A stretch of DNA of 64,000 bases from Microbacterium salsuginis (GTDB taxonomy: Bacteria; Actinomycetota; Actinomycetes; Actinomycetales; Microbacteriaceae), in NCBI RefSeq assembly GCF_012524205.1, contig NZ_JABACI010000004.1, positions 620,001-684,000 of the forward strand, read 5' to 3'. Both the position numbers and the translations under genes were made by a program. Below the pieces are notes generated by a model. It had not been told where the DNA came from and ran no database searches. It saw only the letters and a list, made by a program, of their open reading frames with translations. Of the stretch, positions 33,730 to 43,044 are shown piece after piece; the stretch's first letter is position 1, and the number at the start of each line of letters is the position of its first letter.

Positions 33730-35567
33730 CCTCGATTCCTCCCCACGCGGTTCCGCCGCCACCCCCGGCGGAACTGGTGCGTTCCCCGCTGAGCGACGGC
33801 GAGTGGCATCGGCTGCATCCGCTGACGCCGCTGCTGCGCGGTGGGCTGTTCCTCATCGTGATCATCGGCATCGTCGTCGCCAACCTGCGCGACCGCCTGC
33901 TGATCGTGTTCCTGCCGTGGCTCGCTCCCGAGGTCAGCGACAAGGTCGTCGACTGGGAGGTGTCCGGCGGCGATCCGATCGACTTCATAATCGTCAACAA
34001 CCTGTATGTCGTCGCGGCGCTCGCGGTCCTCGGCGTCCTCGTCGTGCTGGTCGCGGTGTTCTACCTGTCGTGGCGGTTCCACACGTTCCGCATCACGGGC
34101 GACGACGTCGAGGTGCGCAGCGGCATCCTGTTCCGCACGCAGCGCCGCGCACCACTGGATCGGGTGCAGGGAGTGAACCTCACGCGCCCGATGGTCGCGC
34201 GACTGCTCGGCATGGCCAAGCTCGAGGTGGTGGGCGCCGGCACGGACTCGAACGTCAAGCTCGAGTACCTGTCGACGACGAACGCGGAGGCGGTGCGCAC
34301 CGACATCCTGCGTCTCGCGTCCGGTCGACGGCTCGCGGATGCTGCTGCCCCGGGCGCAGGGGCGGAGGGCGCCCGCCGGTCCGGGGGGCGCGTGGCCGCG
34401 CTGAGTCAGACGGTCGGCCGCGAGTTCACCGGCCTCATCGAGGGCTCGGAGGCCCCGGTCGCCGTGCCGGAGTCCGTCGTGAACATCCCTGTCGGCCGGC
34501 TCGTGGCATCCCACATCATCAGCATGTCGACGGTGTTCCTCGTGCTCGGAACCGTCGCTGTGATCATCGGCGCCATGCAGGGCGTGACGTGGCTGCTGTT
34601 CGCGTTCGTGCCCGGGATCATCGGCTTCGGGGCGTACTGGATCCGCTCGATCGTGCGCTCGCTGCGGTACTCGATCGCGCCGACGCCCGACGGCGTGCGG
34701 ATCACGTTCGGCCTGCTTACCACCGTCACCGAGATCGTCCCGCCGGGGCGCGTGCACGCCGTCGAGGTGACGCAGCCGATCCTGTGGCGCCCGTTCGGGT
34801 GGTGGATGGTGCGCATCAACCGCCTGACGGGGCGCAGCGCGAGCGACACGACGACCGATCAGTTCACCACCGTGCTGCCGGTGGGCACGGCGGCCGACGT
34901 CGAGCGCATCCTGCGGCTGCTGCAGCCGTCGGTGCCCGACGACGAGTGGGCGCTCATCGCCCACGAGGGCATGTCGGGGCCGGGCGAGGACGACACCTTC
35001 ACCAACTCCCCGTCACGGGCGTGGTGGATCCGGCCGTTCTCGTACCGACGGAACGGCTTCCGCCTGACCCGTGACCTGCTGCTGCTGCGCCGAGGAATGG
35101 TGTGGCGCAAGCTCGCGATCCTGCCGCTCGCCCGCCTGCAGAGCTTCGGCCTGTATCAGGGCCCGCTCGACCGTCTCACGCGCGTCTCGAATGCCCGTGC
35201 TCACGTGGTGACCGGGCCGGTGTACCCGTATCTGGCCGCGATCGACCGCGACACCGCGCTCACGCTCTTCGACGACGTGACGCGAGCCACGGTGCAGGCC
35301 GCGCTCGTGGATCGCACGCATCGCTGGGCCGAGGAATCGGATGCTCCCGCCGACGCAGCCTCGGAGGACCGGACGCCGGTGCACGAGACGCCGGTGCACG
35401 AGACGCCGGTGGACGAGGCGCCGGTGAACGCGGTTCCGGTGGACGACGTGCCGCAGCCCGAGCCGTCCGTGCCTGATCGGTCTGCGCCCGCCCCGCGGGT
35501 GCCCGCCGAGTCCGCGCCCGCCGAGCCGCCGGCTCCCGTCCAACGGCCCGTGGAGGGCTCGGCGTGA
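33726..35567 (+). CDS. Multi-PH-domain membrane protein (YdbT-like)
   Basis: The 613-residue protein has two membrane hairpins, near residues 35-60/85-118 and 255-305, and three bPH2 modules. The modules are recognisable from RITGDDVEVRSGILFRTQRR, then SIAPTPDGVRITFGLLTTVTEI and FRLTRDLLLLRRGMVWRKLAI. The last 90 residues are a disordered tail with repeated TPVHE/TPVDE units and Pro/Ala runs. It partners with the preceding small PH protein; start and stop overlap both neighbours. Role unknown; a membrane scaffold is plausible. Confidence 0.87.
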   Translation: MTSIPPHAVPPPPPAELVRSPLSDGEWHRLHPLTPLLRGGLFLIVIIGIVVANLRDRLLIVFLPWLAPEVSDKVVDWEVSGGDPIDFIIVNNLYVVAALAVLGVLVVLVAVFYLSWRFHTFRITGDDVEVRSGILFRTQRRAPLDRVQGVNLTRPMVARLLGMAKLEVVGAGTDSNVKLEYLSTTNAEAVRTDILRLASGRRLADAAAPGAGAEGARRSGGRVAALSQTVGREFTGLIEGSEAPVAVPESVVNIPVGRLVASHIISMSTVFLVLGTVAVIIGAMQGVTWLLFAFVPGIIGFGAYWIRSIVRSLRYSIAPTPDGVRITFGLLTTVTEIVPPGRVHAVEVTQPILWRPFGWWMVRINRLTGRSASDTTTDQFTTVLPVGTAADVERILRLLQPSVPDDEWALIAHEGMSGPGEDDTFTNSPSRAWWIRPFSYRRNGFRLTRDLLLLRRGMVWRKLAILPLARLQSFGLYQGPLDRLTRVSNARAHVVTGPVYPYLAAIDRDTALTLFDDVTRATVQAALVDRTHRWAEESDAPADAASEDRTPVHETPVHETPVDEAPVNAVPVDDVPQPEPSVPDRSAPAPRVPAESAPAEPPAPVQRPVEGSA

Positions 35568-36277
35568 GACGCGAAGGACGACTCGGGATCGGCGTCATCG
35601 GGGCCGGCCGCGTCGGTCCCGTCCTCGCTGCCAAGCTGGCCGGCGCCGGCCACGCCCTGGTCGGTGTGACCGCCGGCTCCGACCCCGACCGCGTGGCGGC
35701 GATCCTTCCCGGAGTGCCGGTGCTGGACGCCACCGAGGTCGCCCGCCGCAGCGAGCTGGTCATCGTGGCGGTGCCGCACGACGAACTCGCCGGCCTCGTC
35801 TCGGGCCTCGCCGAGGTCGGCGCGTGGCAGCCGGGGCAGCTGGTGATGCACACGGATGCCGCCTACGGCACCGGCATCCTGAGTCCCGCTGTCTCGCGCG
35901 GCGCGATCCCGCTGGCGGTGCACCCCGCGATCGCCTTCACCGGCACGTCCATGGATCTGCGCGCGCTGACCAACGCGTACGCGGCGGTGACCGCCCCTGG
36001 CCCCGTGCTGCCCATCGCGCAGGCGCTGGCCGTCGAGCTCGGCTGCGAGCCCGTCGTGATCGCCGAGGACGCCCGTCCCGCCTACGCGGAAGGAATCGCG
36101 ACCGCCCGGGACTTCTCGCTGTCCATCGTGAGGCAGGCCACACGGCTGCTGGCCGAGGCGGGGGTGCCGTACCCCGGCTCGTTCCTCACCGCGCTCGCGC
36201 ACACGACGATCGATCACGCCCTCGCAGAGGCGGGCGAGGGGCCGGGCATCGATCCCACCGCGGGCATGCCCGGATGA
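35564..36277 (+). CDS. DUF2520 Rossmann-like oxidoreductase next to panC
   Basis: The 237-residue protein has an N-terminal NAD(P) loop (GIGVIGAGRVGPVLAAKLAGAGH) and a DUF2520-type helical C-terminus with AVHPAIAFTGTSMDLRAL and EDARPAYAEGIATARDF. Proteins of this kind lie before panC in many genomes, and an alternative ketopantoate reductase (PanG in Francisella) is of related type. Supplying pantoate is therefore a reasonable but unproven role. The GTG overlaps the previous stop, and its own stop overlaps the panC ATG (ATGA). Confidence 0.82.
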   Translation: MRREGRLGIGVIGAGRVGPVLAAKLAGAGHALVGVTAGSDPDRVAAILPGVPVLDATEVARRSELVIVAVPHDELAGLVSGLAEVGAWQPGQLVMHTDAAYGTGILSPAVSRGAIPLAVHPAIAFTGTSMDLRALTNAYAAVTAPGPVLPIAQALAVELGCEPVVIAEDARPAYAEGIATARDFSLSIVRQATRLLAEAGVPYPGSFLTALAHTTIDHALAEAGEGPGIDPTAGMPG

Positions 36278-37119
36278 TCGACACCGTCGCAGGCCTCCGC
36301 TCCCGGCTCGCCGAGGTCAGATCAGCGGCACCGCAGGCCCGCATCGCGCTCATCTCGACGATCGGGGCGCTGCACGACGGCCGTATCGACCTGGTCCATC
36401 GCGCCCGCGAAGTCGCGGATGTCATCGTGGTGTCGATCTTCGTCAACCCGCTCCGGTTCGCCACGCCCGCGCAGTTCGCGGTCTACCCCCGCACACCCCG
36501 CGAGGATGCCGCGCTCCTCGAGTCGCTGGGCGTCGAAGTGATCTTCGCGCCCGACAAGTCGGAGCTGCTGCCCGACGGGTCCGCGACCACGCGGATCAGC
36601 GCCGGCGACCTCGGGCTGCGCTACGAGGGGCGCGCCAGGCCGTCCTACTTCGACGGTCTGCTCACGGTCGAGGCCAAGCTGTTCCACCTGGTGCAGCCCG
36701 ACGTCGCGGTGTACGGCGAGCGTGATCGGCAGCGGATCTTCCTGGTGCGCCGCATGATCCGCGACCTGTACTTCGACCTCGAGGTCGTCACCGCCGACAC
36801 GGTGCGCGGCGACGACGGCCTGCCGGTATCGACGCGGATCGGTCTGCTCGACGCCGGTGATCGGGCCGCCGCGGCGCTGCTGCCGGCCGCGCTGGACGCG
36901 GCCGCGGCGAACGCCGATCGCGGGGTCGACGCGTGCATCGCCGCGGCGCAGTCCACCCTCATGGGCGAGCCGCGCATCCGCCTGGAGTACCTCAGCGTCG
37001 TCGATCCGGCGACCTTCCTCCCCGTCGACGAGGGCCGCGCCGGGCACGCGCTCGCACTCATCGCCGCGAGCGTCGGCGGGCACCGCTTCATCGACAACGC
37101 CGAGATCTACGTCGGCTGA
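36274..37119 (+). CDS. panC: Pantothenate synthetase homologue with altered active-site residues
   Basis: The 281-residue PanC-family protein is colinear with pantothenate synthetases: ISTIGALHDGRIDLVHRAR, SIFVNPLRFATPAQFAVYPRT, the VYGERDRQRIFLVRRMIRD block and LRIRLEYLSVVDP-like C-terminal parts. Several catalytic positions differ from the family. The nucleotide motif HxGH reads HDGR, NPLQF reads NPLRF, the Lys of GEKD is Arg, and the MSSRN loop reads VSTRI. It may be a diverged enzyme or a paralogue with a new acyl-adenylate substrate. Coupling to the DUF2520 gene (ATGA) keeps a pantothenate-related role plausible. Confidence 0.8.
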   Translation: MIDTVAGLRSRLAEVRSAAPQARIALISTIGALHDGRIDLVHRAREVADVIVVSIFVNPLRFATPAQFAVYPRTPREDAALLESLGVEVIFAPDKSELLPDGSATTRISAGDLGLRYEGRARPSYFDGLLTVEAKLFHLVQPDVAVYGERDRQRIFLVRRMIRDLYFDLEVVTADTVRGDDGLPVSTRIGLLDAGDRAAAALLPAALDAAAANADRGVDACIAAAQSTLMGEPRIRLEYLSVVDPATFLPVDEGRAGHALALIAASVGGHRFIDNAEIYVG

Positions 37120-37190
37120 CCGATCACTCCGGAAGGCGCCGCCGGGAGCGTCGATAGACTTGGGGGTCCGCGTTCCGAGGAGCCCACGCC

Positions 37191-38717
37191 ATGACCGACA
37201 CGACCGCGCCCCCCGAGGGACCTGCCGAGCCGACCGAAGAGGACGTCTTCGAGCAGAAGGCCGTGCGGCTGGCCAAGCGTGAGCGGCTCCTCGCGGAGCG
37301 GGCGGATGCTGCGGGCGGCGCCTACCCCGTCAGCCTGCCGATCACCGACACGATCCCGGCCCTGCGCGAGCGCTTCGGCGACCTCGAGGCGGGTGCCGAG
37401 ACCGGCGTGACCGTCGCGGTCGCCGGCCGCGTCGTGTCGAGCCGCAACACCGGCAAGCTGTGCTTCGCCACGCTGCAGGCGGGGGATGGCAGCCGCATCC
37501 AGGCCATGGTGTCGCTCGCTTCGGTGGGTGACGAGTCGCTGCAGGCATGGAAGGAGCTCGTTGACCTCGGCGACCACGTCTTCGTGTCGGGCGAGGTCGT
37601 CTCCAGCCGCCGCGGCGAGCTGTCGATCATGGTCGCCGACTGGCGCATCGCGTCGAAGGCGATCCTGCCGCTGCCCAACTTGCACACCGAGCTGAGCGAA
37701 GAGAATCGCGTTCGCAGCCGCTTCCTCGACCTGATCGTGCGCGACCGTGCCCGCGAGACCGTGCTCGCGCGGGCCAAGGTCAACGCCAGCCTGCGCGAGA
37801 CGTTCGCCGCTCACGACTTCGTCGAGGTCGAGACCCCGATGCTGCAGGTGCAGCACGGCGGGGCATCCGCTCGTCCCTTCATCACGAACTCCAACGCGTT
37901 CGACGCCGACCTCTACCTGCGCATCGCGCCGGAGCTGTTCCTCAAGCGTGCGGTGGTCGGCGGCATCGACCGCGTCTTCGAGATCAACCGCAACTTCCGC
38001 AACGAAGGGGCGGACTCCACGCACAGCCCCGAGTTCGCGATGCTCGAGGCCTACCAGGCATACAGCGACTACAACGGCATCGCCGACCTCACCCAGGAGC
38101 TGATCCAGAACGCCGCTGTCGCGGTGACCGGATCGACCACCGTCACGTGGGCCGACGGCACCGAGTACGACCTCGGCGGGCAATGGGACCGGCTCTCGAT
38201 GTACGAGTCGCTGTCGGAGGCCGCGGGCCGGACCATCACGCCCGAGACGCCCCTCGACGAGCTCCGCGCGCTCGCAGCGTCCGCCGGCGTCGAGGAGCCG
38301 CCGCACGTGATCCACGGCAAGCTCGTCGAGGAGCTGTGGGAGCACTTCGTCAAGGCGGAGCTGACTCGCCCCACGTTCGTGATGGACTTCCCGCTTGACA
38401 CCAGCCCGCTCGTGCGCGAGCACCGCAGCATCCCGGGCGTCGTGGAGAAGTGGGATCTGTACACCCGCGGCTTCGAGCTCGCGACCGGATACTCGGAGCT
38501 CGTCGATCCGGTGATCCAGCGCGAGCGCTTCGTGGAGCAGGCCAAGCTTGCCGCCCGAGGTGACCTCGAGGCGATGCGGATCGACGAGGAGTTCCTGCGG
38601 GCGCTCGAGCACGGCATGCCCCCGACGGGCGGCATGGGCATGGGCATCGACCGGCTGCTCATGGCGATCACGGGGCTCGGCATCCGCGAGACCATCCTGT
38701 TCCCGCTGGTGAAGTAG
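37191..38717 (+). CDS. lysS: Lysyl-tRNA synthetase, class II
   Basis: The 508-residue protein has an N-terminal OB-fold anticodon-binding domain (TVAVAGRVVSSRNTGKLCFATLQ) and a class II catalytic core. Motif 1 lies near FVEVETPMLQ, motif 2 is RVFEINRNFRNEG and motif 3 is GMGMGIDRLLM, close to the end ILFPLVK. It charges tRNA-Lys. A CGAGGAGC ribosome site precedes the ATG, and TAGACT about 31 bases upstream gives a plausible -10 with a short leader, unlike its leaderless neighbours. Confidence 0.96.
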   Translation: MTDTTAPPEGPAEPTEEDVFEQKAVRLAKRERLLAERADAAGGAYPVSLPITDTIPALRERFGDLEAGAETGVTVAVAGRVVSSRNTGKLCFATLQAGDGSRIQAMVSLASVGDESLQAWKELVDLGDHVFVSGEVVSSRRGELSIMVADWRIASKAILPLPNLHTELSEENRVRSRFLDLIVRDRARETVLARAKVNASLRETFAAHDFVEVETPMLQVQHGGASARPFITNSNAFDADLYLRIAPELFLKRAVVGGIDRVFEINRNFRNEGADSTHSPEFAMLEAYQAYSDYNGIADLTQELIQNAAVAVTGSTTVTWADGTEYDLGGQWDRLSMYESLSEAAGRTITPETPLDELRALAASAGVEEPPHVIHGKLVEELWEHFVKAELTRPTFVMDFPLDTSPLVREHRSIPGVVEKWDLYTRGFELATGYSELVDPVIQRERFVEQAKLAARGDLEAMRIDEEFLRALEHGMPPTGGMGMGIDRLLMAITGLGIRETILFPLVK

Positions 38718-38739
38718 CCCCGGCGGCGAGCCGAGCGCC

Positions 38740-39993
38740 TCACGGACGCTCGGGCCGGCGGAAGGCCCAGTCCGGCAGGTGGCCGGCGTGCACGAACGAC
38801 AGCACGATCTCGGACAGACCGTGCTCCGGCTCGATCTCGCAGGCCCATGTGGCATACGCCTCGGCGTGCGTCGACCGCCCCAGCGCCCACGACAGCCACG
38901 CGCACATCGCCAGGGGCCCGGAGCGCGACCCGCGGGGCGCGGCCGCGGCGATGCGACGGACGAGGTGCAGTGCCGCCTCCAGACGTCCGGGATCCGGCCG
39001 ATCGCCCTCACCCCACATGCGCATCGCCAGGTGGGTCGGGTACTCCTCGCCGTTCTCCCATCGAAGCTGTGCGTCGAAGGCCTCGTCGCCGTGCGCCATG
39101 GTGCCGCTCCACTGCACGAGGGCGACGTCACGCAGCGACGGACGCGACAGGCACCACGCCAGCGCGGCGGCGCGGTACGGATCGACGGCGTCGAGGTCCC
39201 AGGCCAGCGCGTCCTCGAAGAGGTCCGGCAGGTCGTCGAGCAGGCACACGGCCTCCAGAGCCCGGGGATCGATGCGCGTGCCGTCGCCCGTCACGGCGGC
39301 CCCGGCTTCGGCAAGGCCCACGCCGCCGTCCGGATCCGTGTCGGCAGGATCCGTTTCGGCAGAATCCGTGTCGGTAGGGGAGAACGGGCTTCCGCGTCGG
39401 CCTGCGTCGGCGGCGTCGGGACCGCACAGCACCGCGACGGCGGCCTCCAGCGCGGTCAGCGCCCGGCCGACCCGCTCCCGTTCGGCGAGGTCGACGGCGG
39501 GAAGGTCGGCGCCCGATGCCTGGTCACCCACAGGCGGGGGCAGCTCCGCCAGCTCCGGCGCCACCGCCGCAAGGTCGGCGAGCGGGCGTCCCCCGTCGGG
39601 GCACGACGGGTCAAGGTACGAACCCCACGCATCGGCGGCGACGCACAGGGCATCGACCACACGCAGGCCGCACTCGTCGGCGCGGCCGGCAAGCGCTTCG
39701 GCGAGCTCGCGGTGCGGCATCCCGTCATGTTCCGCGAAACTCGCACCGGTGTACGCGACCGTCGCGAGCCCGTCGGCCTCGGGGAGGCGGCAGACCATGC
39801 CGATGACCGTCGAGGCGATCGCGTCGACGGCGGTGCTCGCCGAATCGGGCAGATCGATCCGCATCGCTCCGAGGGTGCGCGACCCGTGGAACGGGATCAC
39901 CACGAGACTCCGCGTCGGGTGGTACCCCAGCATGCGAGGCACGAAGGACAGGAACTGCGCGGCGTCCGCCGCTTTCACGATGGTGGTCGTCAT
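38740..39993 (-). CDS. DUF4192-family protein
   Basis: The 417-residue soluble protein belongs to DUF4192, an uncharacterised actinobacterial family. Its N-terminus FLSFVPRMLGYHPTRSLVVIPF is diagnostic, as is the C-terminal TPR-like LAMCAWLSWALGRSTHAEAY. The middle has a low-complexity Thr-Asp-Pro stretch. The frame stays open for 33 codons upstream, but the ATG giving MTTTIVKAADAAQFL matches the family start. It converges with lysS. Function is unknown. Confidence 0.83.
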   Translation of the reverse strand: MTTTIVKAADAAQFLSFVPRMLGYHPTRSLVVIPFHGSRTLGAMRIDLPDSASTAVDAIASTVIGMVCRLPEADGLATVAYTGASFAEHDGMPHRELAEALAGRADECGLRVVDALCVAADAWGSYLDPSCPDGGRPLADLAAVAPELAELPPPVGDQASGADLPAVDLAERERVGRALTALEAAVAVLCGPDAADAGRRGSPFSPTDTDSAETDPADTDPDGGVGLAEAGAAVTGDGTRIDPRALEAVCLLDDLPDLFEDALAWDLDAVDPYRAAALAWCLSRPSLRDVALVQWSGTMAHGDEAFDAQLRWENGEEYPTHLAMRMWGEGDRPDPGRLEAALHLVRRIAAAAPRGSRSGPLAMCAWLSWALGRSTHAEAYATWACEIEPEHGLSEIVLSFVHAGHLPDWAFRRPERP

Positions 39994-40115
39994 GTCGACC
40001 GACTCTCGGCCGCGGCGACCCACGGCGGAAGACCTGTGGATGGATGCCGCACCCCCGCCCGCTTCGCGGCCCCCTGTGGAGGAATCGCCCATGGGCCCGG
40101 CGTATCCTGGAAGGC

Positions 40116-40298
40116 ATGGACGACTACTGGCTCGCAGTGCTGTGGACTCTGCTGCCGACCGTCGTCGTCAGCGCGATCTTCTTCTTCGTCCTTCGCAGCA
40201 TCATCCGCGCCGATCGCAACGAGCGGCGCGAGTACGCCCGCATCGAGGCCGAAGAGCGCGCCAAGCGCGGACTGCCGCCCGCCGCCTCCGAGCTCTGA
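40116..40298 (+). CDS. Small single-pass membrane protein
   Basis: This 60-residue protein has an N-out hydrophobic segment (WLAVLWTLLPTVVVSAIFFF) followed by a highly charged helix, RSIIRADRNERREYARIEAE, ending in SEL. Such small lysyl- or arginyl-tailed proteins are common in Microbacteriaceae and have no known role. TATCCT lies seven bases before the ATG, and GGAAGG sits between them. It may share control with the cardiolipin synthase gene that follows 57 bp later. Confidence 0.72.
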   Translation: MDDYWLAVLWTLLPTVVVSAIFFFVLRSIIRADRNERREYARIEAEERAKRGLPPAASEL

Positions 40299-40355
40299 CC
40301 GTGACCCCCACTACGCTGGGGGCACCGCGCAGTCCGGGGACGTGGAGGGGGTCAG

Positions 40356-41822
40356 GTGATATCCATCACGATCGATGCGACGTGGTGGGTTCTTGTCGTC
40401 TTCGTCGTCGACCTCGCCATCCGCATCGCGGCGATCATCGTCGTGCCACGCAACCGCCGGCCGACGGCCGCGATGGCGTGGCTGCTCGCGATCTACTTCA
40501 TCCCGATCATCGGCGTCTTCCTGTTCCTGCTGATCGGCAATCCTCGCCTGCCGCGCAAACGCCGCCGCAAGCAGGAACGCATCAACGAGTACATCCACGA
40601 CACGAGCGAGTCGCTCGACTTCGGAACGCTCCGCCCGCATGCGCCGGACTGGTTCACGTCGCTGGTGACGCTCAACCGCAACCTCGGTGCGATGCCGCTC
40701 GCGGGCGACAACTCCGCCCACCTCATTCCGGGCTATCAGGACAGCCTCGACGCGATGGCCGACGCGATCCGCGAGGCCGAGCGCTACGTGCACGTCGAGT
40801 TCTACATCTTCCAATCGGATGCCTCGACCGACAACATGTTCCGCGCGCTCGAAGAGGTCGCGGCGCGAGGCGTCACGGTGCGGGTGCTGCTGGACCACTG
40901 GGCCAACCGTGGCAAGCCCTTCTACCGGCGCACGCTGAAGCGACTGGACGCGATGGGCGCCCACTGGCACCTGATGCTGCCGGTGCAGCCGTTCAAGGGC
41001 AAGTACCAGCGGCCCGACCTGCGCAACCACCGCAAGCTGCTCGTCGTCGACGGGCGCATCGCCTTCACGGGCTCGCAGAACATCACGGACTCGACCTACA
41101 ACCTCAAGAAGAACATCCGGCGCGGCCTGCACTGGGTCGACCTCATGGCGCGCATCGAAGGCCCGGTCGTGGCATCCGTCAATGCCGTCTTCCTGAGCGA
41201 CTGGTACAGCGAGACCGACGAGGTGCTCACCGACGAGATCGACCTCTTCGACGTCACGTCTGGCCCCGGCGACCTCGACTGCCAGATCATCCCGTCCGGC
41301 CCCGGATTCGAGTTCGAGAACAACCTCAAGCTGTTCGCTGCCCTCCTCTATGCCGCACAGCGGCAGATCATCGTGGTGAGCCCCTACTTCGTACCCGATG
41401 AGGCGCTGCTGCTCGCGGTCACGACGGCGTGCCAGCGAGGCATCCACGTCGAGCTGTTCGTCTCGGAGGAGGGCGACCAGGCGATCGTCTACCACGCGCA
41501 GCGCAGCTACTACGAGGCGCTGCTGCGCGCCGGCGTGAAGATCTGGATGTACAAGAAGCCCTACATCCTGCACACCAAGAGCCTCACGATCGACGACGAG
41601 GTCGCGATCATCGGCTCGAGCAACATGGACATGCGCTCGTTCGGTCTGAACATGGAGATCTCGATGCTCGTGCGCGGCGAGGAGTTCGTGCGCGAGATGC
41701 GGGTGGTCGAGGACCAGTACCGCTCCCTGAGTCGCCACCTGACCCTGGAGGAATGGGAGAAGCAGCCGCTGCGCTCCACCGTCCTCGACAACCTCGCCCG
41801 CCTGACCTCTGCCCTGCAGTAG
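40356..41822 (+). CDS. cls: Cardiolipin synthase
   Basis: The 488-residue phospholipase-D-superfamily protein has two N-terminal membrane helices (residues about 8-27 and 39-60) and a basic linker PRLPRKRRRKQER. Two HKD motifs follow: HRKLLVVDGRIAFTGSQNI near 224 and HTKSLTIDDEVAIIGSSNM near 405. It condenses phosphatidylglycerol, or CDP-diacylglycerol plus PG, to cardiolipin at the membrane. A GAGGGGG element precedes the GTG. TACGCT 38 bases upstream is a candidate -10. Confidence 0.94.
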   Translation: MISITIDATWWVLVVFVVDLAIRIAAIIVVPRNRRPTAAMAWLLAIYFIPIIGVFLFLLIGNPRLPRKRRRKQERINEYIHDTSESLDFGTLRPHAPDWFTSLVTLNRNLGAMPLAGDNSAHLIPGYQDSLDAMADAIREAERYVHVEFYIFQSDASTDNMFRALEEVAARGVTVRVLLDHWANRGKPFYRRTLKRLDAMGAHWHLMLPVQPFKGKYQRPDLRNHRKLLVVDGRIAFTGSQNITDSTYNLKKNIRRGLHWVDLMARIEGPVVASVNAVFLSDWYSETDEVLTDEIDLFDVTSGPGDLDCQIIPSGPGFEFENNLKLFAALLYAAQRQIIVVSPYFVPDEALLLAVTTACQRGIHVELFVSEEGDQAIVYHAQRSYYEALLRAGVKIWMYKKPYILHTKSLTIDDEVAIIGSSNMDMRSFGLNMEISMLVRGEEFVREMRVVEDQYRSLSRHLTLEEWEKQPLRSTVLDNLARLTSALQ

Positions 41823-41936
41823 CGGGAGGATCGTGACCGGGGTGTTATCGAAGGTCTGAGATTTCCGGCCCGGTTGCGACACCATAGGGGGGACGGATGC
41901 CTGGCCTCACGGCATCCCGGATCGAAAGGCCCTCGC

Positions 41937-42677
41937 ATGCCACGTCGCTCATCCTCCGCCCTCGCCGGATCGTTTCTGGTGCTTCTCGTCGCCGGGGCCC
42001 TGACCGCCTGCGCGTCCACCGCCGGTCCCGGCTCGCCGGCGACGCCGTCCTCGACCGCGGGCGACTCGTCCGGCGGTGCCGGCACCGAGATCGAGGTCGA
42101 TGCCGCGTGGCTCGACAACGGCCGCATGATCGGGATCGTCACCGAGGGATCGTCGACCTGCGTGCCCATGGCCGGTGAGGTCGTGCTGAACGGCCACGTG
42201 CTCGAGGTCGAACTCGTCGATCCGCCCGCCGACACGGCATGCACGCGCGACCTGGTGCCGCGGGCGACGATCGTCGGGGCGCCCGAGGGCGTCGATCCCA
42301 CGCAGGAGCTCGAGATCCGCGTGACGTACGGGGAAGGTCACGGCGACACCGACCTCGACGGGGTCGACGGTCTCGACCCGAGCGGTCAGACCGACTACCT
42401 GCCGAGCGCCGGCTGGACCGACGACGACGGCGAGTTCATCGTGCTGACGTGGGGCTCGTCCTCGTGTGTACCGGCGGTCGAGGGAGTCACCGCCGCCGGA
42501 TCCGAGGTGACCGTGACGTTCGCCACGCCGCCCGCGGACCAGGTGTGCACCGCCGACATGGCTCCCCGCGGCACGCTCGTCCAGGCCGAGGGCCTCGACG
42601 ACGACTCCGAGGCGTTCGCGATCCTCACCGGCGCCGAATTCGACAACATCCGCATCCCCATCATCGGCAACGACTGA
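41937..42677 (+). CDS. Exported lipoprotein with two internal repeats
   Basis: The 246-residue protein has a signal peptide (RRSSSALAGSFLVLLVAGALTAC) with lipobox LTAC and a Ser/Thr/Gly linker. Two homologous modules of roughly 75 residues follow. Module 1 contains GSSTCVPMAGEVVLNG and DPPADTACTRDLVPRATIV. Module 2 contains GSSSCVPAVEGVTAAG and TPPADQVCTADMAPRGTLV. Each has two cysteines that could form a disulfide. I recognise no named domain. AAAGG precedes the ATG, and a strong terminator hairpin follows at once. Confidence 0.8.
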   Translation: MPRRSSSALAGSFLVLLVAGALTACASTAGPGSPATPSSTAGDSSGGAGTEIEVDAAWLDNGRMIGIVTEGSSTCVPMAGEVVLNGHVLEVELVDPPADTACTRDLVPRATIVGAPEGVDPTQELEIRVTYGEGHGDTDLDGVDGLDPSGQTDYLPSAGWTDDDGEFIVLTWGSSSCVPAVEGVTAAGSEVTVTFATPPADQVCTADMAPRGTLVQAEGLDDDSEAFAILTGAEFDNIRIPIIGND

Positions 42678-42686
42678 CGCGTCGGA

Positions 42687-42717
42687 TTCCGGATGCCGCG
42701 AGCCGCGGCATCCGGAA
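42687..42717. terminator. Terminator hairpin after the lipoprotein gene
   Basis: A perfect 14-bp stem, TTCCGGATGCCGCG with CGCGGCATCCGGAA, closes a three-base loop AGC, nine bases past the stop codon. No T-run follows. It is built on the GGATGCCGCG word that is frequent in this genome. Confidence 0.7.
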
Positions 42718-42807
42718 CCCGTTCGTGTGGTGCCCGGCGTCCCGCGCTCCACGTGCTGCGCCCGGGTTCCGCGCTCCGGTGCCCGGGTTCCCCGTGCTGC
42801 GCCCCTC

Positions 42808-42892
42808 GCTCCGCAGTCGCCTTTTGTCGGCCTACCGCGGCCGTGCTCGCACCTTTTGACTGTTGAGCCTTTCGCTACTCCGCTCCGCAGTC
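42808..42892. repeat. GCTCCGCAGTC repeats upstream of the DUF559 gene
   Basis: Exact copies of GCTCCGCAGTC occur at 42808-42818 and 42882-42892. GACTG(T)T-type imperfect copies lie between and after them. The first copy extends into a 33-bp sequence that matches, inverted and with a few changes, the element at 44199-44230 on the other side of the gene. The rest of the 367-bp gap has no gene. Confidence 0.75.
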
Positions 42893-43044
42893 TCTTGTTG
42901 CGGTGGAAGCGTCGCTTGATCTGCAAGTTGTGACTGTGGAGTGACGTGCTCACGGGCGCGGGCGGCTGTGGAGGGATGCCGGAGTTTCCACAGTTGTGCG
43001 GGTCGGGCGTTTCGTCGTCCACGAGCGCAACCAAGTTCGGAGAC

